Assembly (NCBI GenBank): GCA_030268105.1
Contig: BSDZ01000103.1
Coordinates: forward strand, 2,050,501 to 2,114,500
DNA length: 64,000 nucleotides
Origin: Volvox africanus
Taxonomy: Eukaryota; Chlorophyta; Chlorophyceae; Chlamydomonadales; Volvocaceae
Reading direction: 5' to 3'
Shown: positions 1 through 9,785 of the stretch, in pieces
How the letters are laid out: every line of letters begins with the position of its first letter
Numbering within the stretch: the first letter of the stretch is position 1
Translations under genes and position numbers: made by a program
The notes under the pieces: model-generated
The model's database searches: none
What the model saw: the letters and a program-made list of their open reading frames with translations, nothing else
What the model was told of the DNA's origin: nothing

Positions 1-4
1 TCCA
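1..4 (+). tRNA. tRNA-Ala(AGC), last 4 bases only (unit cut by window edge)
   Basis: These four bases (TCCA) equal the acceptor 3' end and discriminator A of every other tRNA-Ala in the array, and the sequence that follows is the usual downstream spacer. Confidence 0.85.
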
Positions 5-42
5 GATAATGTCCACCTCTGGTTTGGAGTCCTTGTTGAGTC

Positions 43-46
43 TTTT
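43..46 (+). terminator. Pol III T-run terminator of the upstream Asn-Ala pair
   Basis: First run of four T on the + strand after tRNA-Ala, 38 nt beyond the discriminator base. It recurs at the same distance after every Ala copy (for example 3402-3405 after the unit-1 Ala). A T4 run is the minimal Pol III terminator, so the Ala precursor would carry a trailer of about 40 nt. Confidence 0.6.
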
Positions 47-1495
47 CTGTCCTCGATGACTCTGTTCTGTTCCATGTTTCCTTGCTTCACCGGACCTTCC
101 CCTTGGGCACCCAGCCATACAGACATACACATACAGTAAGGCGCTCTGCTACTATCCCATCCCTCTGCTAGTATCCGTATCAATGCCACTGCTGCGGTGT
201 GTGCATACACATGTGTGTGCAACAACACTACTGCATCCCTCCATCCTCTCGTCGGATGCCTTCCAGCTTGCATCGCTTGGATGGATGCTGCCCGTTCTTA
301 CAAAGCATGTCCGATGGATGACCATGCATGACGGGCAGGTCGGTAATCAGTAAGGCAGTCATACAACATCCCGCATCATCCGGTCTTCTGTGTTGTATTA
401 CGGTTTGATTATCATCAATGTGTTGGTCTAGGCGACCTAATAAGACAATATGGGAACATAATTAATGCATTGCTCTCTCTCTCTCTCTAGATATATATAT
501 GTATTGCTATATGTAGATATATGTATATGTATTGCTATATGTATATATATACATATATTGCTGTAAATATCTGTATATATATCAAAATATATTAATTTTT
601 ACATATTTAGCTAGTTCTGCATTTAAGAATCCATGAAATTGGGTTTCTTGGTCTCATGCTGCCAGCTGTATCAATAATGCGCCAACCAATGAACGTTTGA
701 CTCAACCCGAGGAACGTGGGTAATGAGCATTGTAATAAATGGCATGACTTGTTCAGTAATAATATTTGTTGTATGGTTGGTACCTCAATGTTGGCATGAA
801 CGACGCAAAGTGTGAGAATTGCGACGACCACAGTGGTTAGTCGGCAACCCAATATTGATATTCGGCCATTATATTACATAAATACCGGGAAGGCTTGATA
901 ATACTGCATGCGAATATCTGTGATACGTTGCTAGGGTTCATCACACTCACAAATCGATGATCTGGTGTGAGATGTACTGCATATGGGTATCACAAGTATA
1001 ATATGTGCGAGGACGGCTGAATAGCTTAAGCTTTTACGAGCTCAAATCGGATTATCTTTGATATTATCATATTGAACTATATTACACTGTGATTGGCCCG
1101 AGCCAAGCCTGAGCATTATGAGCCTGTTAGATGATGATCGCCGAATGGTTAGGTTCTGATAACCGAATGCACCACATCGCATCTAATGGACTATAAGTTG
1201 TAACCTTTTTGCTCCTGAAGACTTACACTGCCTCTGAGATTGCATCCGGATGCTTGATCTATTTTGTGAGCATTCGGCATTTGGCACTTAACGCTTAGAC
1301 CTGCAGATAAGTGCATGAGTGGTGAAGACGGTTTTAGGGTTACCCTCATCAATATCCATACCTGGCTTATTACCAGCATCCCATGCAGTCCACTACGGCA
1401 TGGGTGTCCAAGAAGGATGCACAGGTTCAGGAAGTAGCCATGGTAAGGGCGCCCTGGCCCTACCTAATAGACACGGTGTGCGTGCGTGCATGTAA
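47..1495. other. spacer between tRNA-Ala and the G/T tract; no gene seen
   Basis: About 1.45 kb with no tRNA and no RNA family I recognise. The longest frame, 81 codons on the minus strand (607-852), opens with TTG and has no family resemblance I can see. It recurs unchanged simply because the DNA does. In the diverged flank copy the corresponding frame contains stops, which argues against coding. The spacer holds the CT/AT-rich block annotated separately. Confidence 0.7.
473..605. repeat. CT tract followed by AT-rich block with short internal repeats and a perfect palindrome
   Basis: (CT)n at 473-488 is followed by over 100 bases of A/T-rich DNA. The motif TATTGCTATATGTA recurs imperfectly about every 28-30 bases, near 502, 530 and 557. 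Bases 536-557 form a 22-bp perfect palindrome centred on GTATATATATAC. The block recurs in all 20 units. Units 14-17 have one extra TA after TAGA. It could unwind or exclude nucleosomes, but no function can be read from sequence alone. Confidence 0.8.
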
Positions 1496-1650
1496 GTGTG
1501 TTTGTTTGTTTGTGTTTGTTTGTGTGTGTGTATGTGTGTATGTGTGTTTGTTTGTGTTTGTTTGTGTTTGTTTGTGTGTTTGTTTGTGTTTGTTTGTGTG
1601 TGTATGTGTGTTTGTTTGTGTGTTTGTTTGTGTTTGTTTGTGTGGTTGGT
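1496..1650. repeat. G/T-rich tract (TG and TTTG mixtures) upstream of tRNA-Arg
   Basis: Purely G/T apart from a few A's, made of TGTG, TTTG and GTATG sub-motifs in varying order. It is one of the three main length-variable regions. It is shortest in units 2-6, where it ends directly at tRNA-Arg, and longest in unit 8. The six-frame translations rich in C/V/F or H/T/N here are repeat artefacts. Confidence 0.9.
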
Positions 1651-1724
1651 TAGGAATCGCTGTGGTGTGCTCACCTCACACGGTAATGTGCTTGGAATAG
1701 ATTTAGGTGGTCCTTCTGTGAGTA

Positions 1725-1797
1725 GGCCGTTTAGCTCAGTGGATAGAGCGTGTCCTTCCTAAGGTCAAGGTCCAAGGTTCGACCCCTTGAACGGTCG
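1725..1797 (+). tRNA. tRNA-Arg(CCT), unit 1
   Basis: Decodes AGG. The cloverleaf has acceptor GGCCGTT/AACGGTC (one G-U), D-arm GCTC/GAGC with loop AGTGGATA, anticodon loop TTCCTAA with CCT at 34-36, variable AGGTC, T-arm CAAGG/CCTTG with loop TTCGACC, and discriminator G. Mature length is 73 with no intron. A20 in the D loop and C35 fit arginine identity. The A box and B box (GGTTCGACCCC) are intact. The anticodon stem TGTCC/GGTCA has a U-U at 29:41 in every copy of the array. Full native 5' flank. The next + strand T4 is at 1875-1878. Confidence 0.95.
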
Positions 1798-1874
1798 TCG
1801 AGACTGTTTCATGTTGGATAATGAGTGTGTTGGTGTGTGCTGGAGAACGCTCTAGGGCCCATCTAGGTGAACCA

Positions 1875-1878
1875 TTTT
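1875..1878 (+). terminator. candidate Pol III terminator of tRNA-Arg
   Basis: First T4 on the + strand after tRNA-Arg, 77 nt past its 3' end. It is present in all units in the motif ACCATTTTCAGG. The long trailer makes efficient use uncertain. Confidence 0.45.
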
Positions 1879-2216
1879 CAGGTTGGTAGCTAGGGTAGCT
1901 AGCTATAACTTAACTCATCCAGGTCGCAATCAATCGAATGGGCATCAGCTGGACAGCTCTGTTGTGACACATGCCACCGGGCATATGCATGCCCAAGAGT
2001 CAGAACAGTGGAGGATGAGGATGTGGATGGCTCTGGAGGGATAGATATGTTGCCTCAGAGTTGTTGGAGAGCTTTTCTCGCAAGCTTTACTACTGAGCGC
2101 CCCCTTCTTTGAGTGCGGTGTCCACGTTGTGTGCAAGTGCATTGCGTGAGCAAGTGGCCGTGGCCGCTAAGAGGCACACACCCACACACACAGCAGAGGC
2201 ACATCATACCCACGCT

Positions 2217-2220
2217 AAAA
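2217..2220 (-). terminator. Pol III terminator of tRNA-Met (units 1-6 only)
   Basis: The + strand GCTAAAATAG gives TTTT on the minus strand 11 nt after the Met discriminator, a typical Pol III terminator. The run is intact in units 1-6. It reads AAGA in unit 7 (21645-21648) and AGAA in units 8-19, so the T4 is interrupted there. Confidence 0.75.
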
Positions 2221-2231
2221 TAGACGATTCC

Positions 2232-2329
2232 TGTGGGTGGAGGGTGTCGAACCCTCGACCTTAGGATAGCCCAAGTCACAGCGGTTTGGAGCTATGAGAC
2301 CTACGCGCTAACCACTGCGCCACACCCAC
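2232..2329 (-). tRNA. tRNA-Met(CAT), elongator type with 25-nt intron, unit 1
   Basis: Decodes AUG. Reading the minus strand: acceptor GTGGGTG/CACCCAC (perfect), D-arm GCGC/GCGC with loop AGTGGTTA, anticodon stem TAGGT/TCCTA, loop CTCATAA with CAT at 34-36, variable AGGTC, T-arm GAGGG/CCCTC with loop TTCGACA, and A73. The U31-U39 pair is also found in animal elongator Met tRNAs. The intron is 2268-2292, between 37 and 38; removing it leaves a standard 73-nt tRNA. The acceptor lacks the A1-U72 pair of eukaryotic initiators and T54 is present, so this is elongator Met. B box GGTTCGACACC is intact. Confidence 0.95.
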
Positions 2330-2700
2330 CGTGCAGATAGAGCACTATCGCACAATCCCACTCTGCAAAACTACGATGCTAGCACAATCAAGTCGGTCCG
2401 TGGCGCGTTCCGTTTGTGTCCTCCATCTCATCGTCACGCCTATCCATCTAGCTGGATATATAGCAAAGCAGAAGGGGTGTTTCATGTGTTGGTATCAACT
2501 TCCCTGCTGCCACCACAAATGAACTACGGACAAGCATGTTGCATGGCCTGATATATTCTTTGAGCAAGTCCGTACTATACTACTGCGCTCACTGGTGTTA
2601 GGTGGGGTCAGTTACCAGCTTAAACATGGTGAGGCAGGCTTTGCACCAGTTTTCACATGCACGCAGGATTTCTGTGCGTGGGTGGCATGGCTTTTCGTTG

Positions 2701-2820
<120 letters not shown>

Positions 2821-3100
2821 GTTTGTAGGATAGGGCGGTACATCACCCGTGGCCACTAACCTGGCAGTCCCTACCTTCCCCGGTGTTTCGGGGCACCCTC
2901 ATCCAGTCTCCCACGCCAACTTCTCCGAAATCAGTGGTTTTCCCAGGTTCAGCACCCACCACCAGCATCCAGCGGAATCTGCCGAATCAACTAAGGCGTC
3001 AACTCCGCTACTGGTCAGCTCGCAGTTCACTTTAATTGGGGTCGTCACCGTCCATCGACATGGGGGCACCCTGCCCTTTACTTTAGGGTCTTTGGTCTTT

Positions 3101-3124
3101 ATGTGTATGTGTATGTGTATGTGT
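3101..3124. repeat. (ATGTGT)4 short tract, unit 1
   Basis: A second hexamer tract with the same motif in another phase, about 57 bp before tRNA-Asn. It has 2 copies in units 2-5 and 9, 5 copies in units 6 and 8, and 4 in the other units. Confidence 0.9.
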
Positions 3125-3181
3125 GGGGCTGAATATAGATTGGCTGCGATCGGGAACATCTTTTGAACAGCTCCGAGTAAA

Positions 3182-3254
3182 GCTCGGTTAGCTCAGTCGG
3201 TAGAGCGTACGGCTGTTAACCGTAAGGTCGACAGTTCGAACCTGTCATCGAGCG
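3182..3254 (+). tRNA. tRNA-Asn(GTT), unit 1
   Basis: Decodes AAC/AAU. Acceptor GCTCGGT/ATCGAGC (one G-U), D-arm GCTC/GAGC with loop AGTCGGTA, perfect anticodon stem TACGG/CCGTA, loop CTGTTAA with GTT at 34-36, variable AGGTC, T-arm GACAG/CTGTC with loop TTCGAAC, G73 as usual for Asn. 73 nt, no intron. The 3' end is only 9 nt from tRNA-Ala with no T-run between, so co-transcription with Ala is likely. Confidence 0.97.
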
Positions 3255-3263
3255 CGGATGTGA

Positions 3264-3363
3264 GGGGTCGTAGCTCAAATGGTAGAGCGCCCGCTTAGCA
3301 TGCGAAGCTGAGCGCCGCAGAACAATGTGCGGGAGGTAGGGGGATCAATGCCCTCCGACTCCA
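3264..3363 (+). tRNA. tRNA-Ala(AGC) with 27-nt intron, unit 1
   Basis: Decodes GCU (and GCC after A34-to-inosine editing). Acceptor GGGGTCG/CGACTCC contains the G3-U70 pair that defines alanine tRNAs; A73. D-arm GCTC/GAGC with loop AAATGGTA, anticodon stem CCCGC/GCGGG, loop TTAGCAT, variable AGGTA, T-arm GGGGG/CCCTC. The intron is 3301-3327, between 37 and 38, and contains GCT, which can pair with the anticodon. The T loop is ATCAATG here and ATCGATG in other units; the latter form is usual for eukaryotic tRNA-Ala. Confidence 0.95.
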
Positions 3364-4941
3364 GATAATGTCCACCTCTGGTTTGGAGTCCTTGTTGAGT
3401 CTTTTCTGTCCTCGATGACTCTGTTCTGTTCCATGTTTCCTTGCTTCACCGGACCTTCCCCTTGGGCACCCAGCCATACAGACATACACATACAGTAAGG
3501 CGCTCTGCTACTATCCCATCCCTCTGCTAGTATCCGTATCAATGCCACTGCTGCGGTGTGTGCATACACATGTGTGTGCAACAACACTACTGCATCCCTC
3601 CATCCTCTCGTCGGATGCCTTCCAGCTTGCATCGCTTGGATGGATGCTGCCCGTTCTTACAAAGCATGTCCGATGGATGACCATGCATGACGGGCAGGTC
3701 GGTAATCAGTAAGGCAGTCATACAACATCCCGCATCATCCGGTCTTCTGTGTTGTATTACGGTTTGATTATCATCAATGTGTTGGTCTAGGCGACCTAAT
3801 AAGACAATATGGGAACATAATTAATGCATTGCTCTCTCTCTCTCTCTAGATATATATATGTATTGCTATATGTAGATATATGTATATGTATTGCTATATG
3901 TATATATATACATATATTGCTGTAAATATCTGTATATATATCAAAATATATTAATTTTTACATATTTAGCTAGTTCTGCATTTAAGAATCCATGAAATTG
4001 GGTTTCTTGGTCTCATGCTGCCAGCTGTATCAATAATGCGCCAACCAATGAACGTTTGACTCAACCCGAGGAACGTGGGTAATGAGCATTGTAATAAATG
4101 GCATGACTTGTTCAGTAATAATATTTGTTGTATGGTTGGTACCTCAATGTTGGCATGAACGACGCAAAGTGTGAGAATTGCGACGACCACAGTGGTTAGT
4201 CGGCAACCCAATATTGATATTCGGCCATTATATTACATAAATACCGGGAAGGCTTGATAATACTGCATGCGAATATCTGTGATACGTTGCTAGGGTTCAT
4301 CACACTCACAAATCGATGATCTGGTGTGAGATGTACTGCATATGGGTATCACAAGTATAATATGTGCGAGGACGGCTGAATAGCTTAAGCTTTTACGAGC
4401 TCAAATCGGATTATCTTTGATATTATCACATTGAACTATATTACACTGTGATTGGCCCGAGCCAAGCCTGAGCATTATGAGCCTGTTAGATGATGATCGC
4501 CGAATGGTTAGGTTCTGATAACCGAATGCACCACATCGCATCTAATGGACTATAAGTTGTAACCTTTTTGCTCCTGAAGACTTACACTGCCTCTGAGATT
4601 GCATCCGGATGCTTGATCTATTTTGTGAGCATTCGGCATTTGGCACTTAACGCTTAGACCTGCAGATAAGTGCATGAGTGGTGAAGACGGTTTTAGGGTT
4701 ACCCTCATCAATATCCATACCTGGCTTATTACCAGCATCCCATGCAGTCCACTACGGCATGGGTGTCCAAGAAGGATGCACAGGTTCAGGAAGTAGCCAT
4801 GGTAAGGGCGCCCTGGCCCTACCTAATAGACACGGTGTGCGTGCGTGCATGTAAGTGTGTTTGTTTGTTTGTGTTTGTTTGTGTGTGTGTATGTGTGTAT
4901 GTGTGTTTGTTTGTGTTTGTTTGTGTGTGTATGTGTGTTTA

Positions 4942-5014
4942 GGCCGTTTAGCTCAGTGGATAGAGCGTGTCCTTCCTAAGGTCAAGGTCCAAGGTTCGAC
5001 CCCTTGAACGGTCG
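4942..5014 (+). tRNA. tRNA-Arg(CCT), unit 2
   Basis: Gene body identical to the unit-1 copy. Its 5' flank is the truncated version, with TGTGTTTA immediately before the gene. Confidence 0.94.
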
Positions 5015-5448
5015 TCGAGACTGTTTCATGTTGGATAATGAGTGTGTTGGTGTGTGCTGGAGAACGCTCTAGGGCCCATCTAGGTGAACCATTTTCAGGT
5101 TGGTAGCTAGGGTAGCTAGCTATAACTTAACTCATCCAGGTCGCAATCAATCGAATGGGCATCAGCTGGACAGCTCTGTTGTGACACATGCCACCGGGCA
5201 TATGCATGCCCAAGAGTCAGAACAGTGGAGGATGAGGATGTGGATGGCTCTGGAGGGATAGATATGTTGCCTCAGAGTTGTTGGAGAGCTTTTCTCGCAA
5301 GCTTTACTACTGAGCGCCCCCTTCTTTGAGTGCGGTGTCCACGTTGTGTGCAAGTGCATTGCGTGAGCAAGTGGCCGTGGCCGCTAAGAGGCACACACCC
5401 ACACACACAGCAGAGGCACATCATACCCACGCTAAAATAGACGATTCC

Positions 5449-5546
5449 TGTGGGTGGAGGGTGTCGAACCCTCGACCTTAGGATAGCCCAAGTCACAGCG
5501 GTTTGGAGCTATGAGACCTACGCGCTAACCACTGCGCCACACCCAC
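5449..5546 (-). tRNA. tRNA-Met(CAT) with intron, unit 2
   Basis: Identical to unit 1, including the 25-nt intron ending GGGCT and an intact downstream TTTT. Confidence 0.95.
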
Positions 5547-5922
5547 CGTGCAGATAGAGCACTATCGCACAATGCCACTCTGCAAAACTACGTTGCTAGC
5601 ACAATCAAGTCGGTCCGTGGCGCGTTCCGTTTGTGTCCTCCATCTCATCGTCACGCCTATCCATCTAGCTGGATATATAGCAAAGCAGAAGGGGTGTTTC
5701 ATGTGTTGGTATCAACTTCCCTGCTGCCACCACAAATGAACTACGGACAAGCATGTTGCATGGCCTGATATATTCTTTGAGCAAGTCCGTACTATACTAC
5801 TGCGCTCACTGGTGTTAGGTGGGGTCAGTTACCAGCTTAAACATGGTGAGGCAGGCTTTGCACCAGTTTTCACATGCACGCAGGATTTCTGTGCGTGGGT
5901 GGCATGGCTTTTCGTTGGTGTA

Positions 5923-6043
<121 letters not shown>

Positions 6044-6392
6044 GTTTGTAGGATAGGGCGGTACATCACCCGTGGCCACTAACCTGGCAGTCCCTACCTT
6101 CCCCGGTGTTTCGGGGCACCCTCATCCAGTCTCCCACGCCAACTTCTCCGAAATCAGTGGTTTTCCCAGGTTCAGCACCCACCACCATCATCCAGCGGAA
6201 TCTGCCGAATCAACTAAGGCGTCAACTCCGCTACTGGTCAGCTCGCAGTTCACTTTAATTGGGGTCGTCACCGTCCATCGACATGGGGGCACCCTGCCCT
6301 TTACTTTAGGGTCTTTGGTCTTTATGTGTATGTGTGGGGCTGAATATAGATTGGGTGCGGTCGGGAACATCTTTTGAACAGCTCCGAGTAAA

Positions 6393-6465
6393 GCTCGGTT
6401 AGCTCAGTCGGTAGAGCGTACGGCTGTTAACCGTAAGGTCGACAGTTCGAACCTGTCATCGAGCG
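6393..6465 (+). tRNA. tRNA-Asn(GTT), unit 2
   Basis: Identical to unit 1; 9 nt before the Ala gene. Confidence 0.97.
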
Positions 6466-6474
6466 CGGATGTGA

Positions 6475-6574
6475 GGGGTCGTAGCTCAAATGGTAGAGCG
6501 CCCGCTTAGCATGCGAAGCTGAGCGCCGCAGAACAATGTGCGGGAGGTAGGGGGATCAATGCCCTCCGACTCCA
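6475..6574 (+). tRNA. tRNA-Ala(AGC) with intron, unit 2
   Basis: Identical to unit 1 (T loop ATCAATG, anticodon stem intact). Confidence 0.94.
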
Positions 6575-8152
6575 GATAATGTCCACCTCTGGTTTGGAGT
6601 CCTTGTTGAGTCTTTTCTGTCCTCGATGACTCTGTTCTGTTCCATGTTTCCTTGCTTCACCGGACCTTCCCCTTGGGCACCCAGCCATACAGACATACAC
6701 ATACAGTAAGGCGCTCTGCTACTATCCCATCCCTCTGCTAGTATCCGTATCAATGCCACTGCTGCGGTGTGTGCATACACATGTGTGTGCAACAACACTA
6801 CTGCATCCCTCCATCCTCTCGTCGGATGCCTTCCAGCTTGCATCGCTTGGATGGATGCTGCCCGTTCTTACAAAGCATGTCCGATGGATGACCATGCATG
6901 ACGGGCAGGTCGGTAATCAGTAAGGCAGTCATACAACATCCCGCATCATCCGGTCTTCTGTGTTGTATTACGGTTTGATTATCATCAATGTGTTGGTCTA
7001 GGCGACCTAATAAGACAATATGGGAACATAATTAATGCATTGCTCTCTCTCTCTCTCTAGATATATATATGTATTGCTATATGTAGATATATGTATATGT
7101 ATTGCTATATGTATATATATACATATATTGCTGTAAATATCTGTATATATATCAAAATATATTAATTTTTACATATTTAGCTAGTTCTGCATTTAAGAAT
7201 CCATGAAATTGGGTTTCTTGGTCTCATGCTGCCAGCTGTATCAATAATGCGCCAACCAATGAACGTTTGACTCAACCCGAGGAACGTGGGTAATGAGCAT
7301 TGTAATAAATGGCATGACTTGTTCAGTAATAATATTTGTTGTATGGTTGGTACCTCAATGTTGGCATGAACGACGCAAAGTGTGAGAATTGCGACGACCA
7401 CAGTGGTTAGTCGGCAACCCAATATTGATATTCGGCCATTATATTACATAAATACCGGGAAGGCTTGATAATACTGCATGCGAATATCTGTGATACGTTG
7501 CTAGGGTTCATCACACTCACAAATCGATGATCTGGTGTGAGATGTACTGCATATGGGTATCACAAGTATAATATGTGCGAGGACGGCTGAATAGCTTAAG
7601 CTTTTACGAGCTCAAATCGGATTATCTTTGATATTATCACATTGAACTATATTACACTGTGATTGGCCCGAGCCAAGCCTGAGCATTATGAGCCTGTTAG
7701 ATGATGATCGCCGAATGGTTAGGTTCTGATAACCGAATGCACCACATCGCATCTAATGGACTATAAGTTGTAACCTTTTTGCTCCTGAAGACTTACACTG
7801 CCTCTGAGATTGCATCCGGATGCTTGATCTATTTTGTGAGCATTCGGCATTTGGCACTTAACGCTTAGACCTGCAGATAAGTGCATGAGTGGTGAAGACG
7901 GTTTTAGGGTTACCCTCATCAATATCCATACCTGGCTTATTACCAGCATCCCATGCAGTCCACTACGGCATGGGTGTCCAAGAAGGATGCACAGGTTCAG
8001 GAAGTAGCCATGGTAAGGGCGCCCTGGCCCTACCTAATAGACACGGTGTGCGTGCGTGCATGTAAGTGTGTTTGTTTGTTTGTGTTTGTTTGTGTGTGTG
8101 TATGTGTGTATGTGTGTTTGTTTGTGTTTGTTTGTGTGTGTATGTGTGTTTA

Positions 8153-8225
8153 GGCCGTTTAGCTCAGTGGATAGAGCGTGTCCTTCCTAAGGTCAAGGTC
8201 CAAGGTTCGACCCCTTGAACGGTCG
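8153..8225 (+). tRNA. tRNA-Arg(CCT), unit 3
   Basis: Gene body as unit 1; truncated 5' flank as in unit 2. Confidence 0.94.
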
Positions 8226-8659
8226 TCGAGACTGTTTCATGTTGGATAATGAGTGTGTTGGTGTGTGCTGGAGAACGCTCTAGGGCCCATCTAGGTGAAC
8301 CATTTTCAGGTTGGTAGCTAGGGTAGCTAGCTATAACTTAACTCATCCAGGTCGCAATCAATCGAATGGGCATCAGCTGGACAGCTCTGTTGTGACACAT
8401 GCCACCGGGCATATGCATGCCCAAGAGTCAGAACAGTGGAGGATGAGGATGTGGATGGCTCTGGAGGGATAGATATGTTGCCTCAGAGTTGTTGGAGAGC
8501 TTTTCTCGCAAGCTTTACTACTGAGCGCCCCCTTCTTTGAGTGCGGTGTCCACGTTGTGTGCAAGTGCATTGCGTGAGCAAGTGGCCGTGGCCGCTAAGA
8601 GGCACACACCCACACACACAGCAGAGGCACATCATACCCACGCTAAAATAGACGATTCC

Positions 8660-8757
8660 TGTGGGTGGAGGGTGTCGAACCCTCGACCTTAGGATAGCCC
8701 AAGTCACAGCGGTTTGGAGCTATGAGACCTACGCGCTAACCACTGCGCCACACCCAC
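8660..8757 (-). tRNA. tRNA-Met(CAT) with intron, unit 3
   Basis: Identical to unit 1; TTTT terminator retained. Confidence 0.95.
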
Positions 8758-9133
8758 CGTGCAGATAGAGCACTATCGCACAATGCCACTCTGCAAAACT
8801 ACGTTGCTAGCACAATCAAGTCGGTCCGTGGCGCGTTCCGTTTGTGTCCTCCATCTCATCGTCACGCCTATCCATCTAGCTGGATATATAGCAAAGCAGA
8901 AGGGGTGTTTCATGTGTTGGTATCAACTTCCCTGCTGCCACCACAAATGAACTACGGACAAGCATGTTGCATGGCCTGATATATTCTTTGAGCAAGTCCG
9001 TACTATACTACTGCGCTCACTGGTGTTAGGTGGGGTCAGTTACCAGCTTAAACATGGTGAGGCAGGCTTTGCACCAGTTTTCACATGCACGCAGGATTTC
9101 TGTGCGTGGGTGGCATGGCTTTTCGTTGGTGTA

Positions 9134-9254
<121 letters not shown>

Positions 9255-9603
9255 GTTTGTAGGATAGGGCGGTACATCACCCGTGGCCACTAACCTGGCA
9301 GTCCCTACCTTCCCCGGTGTTTCGGGGCACCCTCATCCAGTCTCCCACGCCAACTTCTCCGAAATCAGTGGTTTTCCCAGGTTCAGCACCCACCACCATC
9401 ATCCAGCGGAATCTGCCGAATCAACTAAGGCGTCAACTCCGCTACTGGTCAGCTCGCAGTTCACTTTAATTGGGGTCGTCACCGTCCATCGACATGGGGG
9501 CACCCTGCCCTTTACTTTAGGGTCTTTGGTCTTTATGTGTATGTGTGGGGCTGAATATAGATTGGGTGCGGTCGGGAACATCTTTTGAACAGCTCCGAGT
9601 AAA

Positions 9604-9676
9604 GCTCGGTTAGCTCAGTCGGTAGAGCGTACGGCTGTTAACCGTAAGGTCGACAGTTCGAACCTGTCATCGAGCG
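9604..9676 (+). tRNA. tRNA-Asn(GTT), unit 3
   Basis: Identical to unit 1. Confidence 0.97.
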
Positions 9677-9685
9677 CGGATGTGA

Positions 9686-9785
9686 GGGGTCGTAGCTCAA
9701 ATGGTAGAGCGCCCGCTTAGCATGCGAAGCTGAGCGCCGCAGAACAATGTGCGGGAGGTAGGGGGATCAATGCCCTCCGACTCCA
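9686..9785 (+). tRNA. tRNA-Ala(AGC) with intron, unit 3
   Basis: Identical to unit 1 (T loop ATCAATG). Confidence 0.94.

Larger units (their letters stand above)
1798..2231. other. spacer between convergent tRNA-Arg and tRNA-Met
   Basis: No gene recognised. It contains the T4 downstream of Arg, a TAGCTAGGGTAGCTAGCTA duplication near 1889, a hairpin-capable GGGCAT/ATGCCC pair at 1979-1994, and a CA-rich stretch near 2174-2192. Precursors of the two convergent tRNAs would enter it from both sides. Confidence 0.6.

Noticed and set aside
607..852. 81-codon minus-strand frame present in all 20 units
   Set aside because: It opens with TTG, has no recognised domain, and its conservation reflects homogenised DNA only. 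The diverged flank copy has stops in the matching frame.
1328..1345. TTTTAGGGTTACCC as a telomere repeat
   Set aside because: A single occurrence per unit, not tandem; chance match to plant/algal telomere motifs is likely.
1383..1762. Plus-strand frames rich in C/V/F running through the G/T tract into tRNA-Arg
   Set aside because: Low-complexity translation of TG/TTTG repeats; the end overlaps the tRNA.
1979..1994. GGGCAT/ATGCCC hairpin as a regulatory RNA
   Set aside because: Six-base stem with no further supporting structure or covariation between units.
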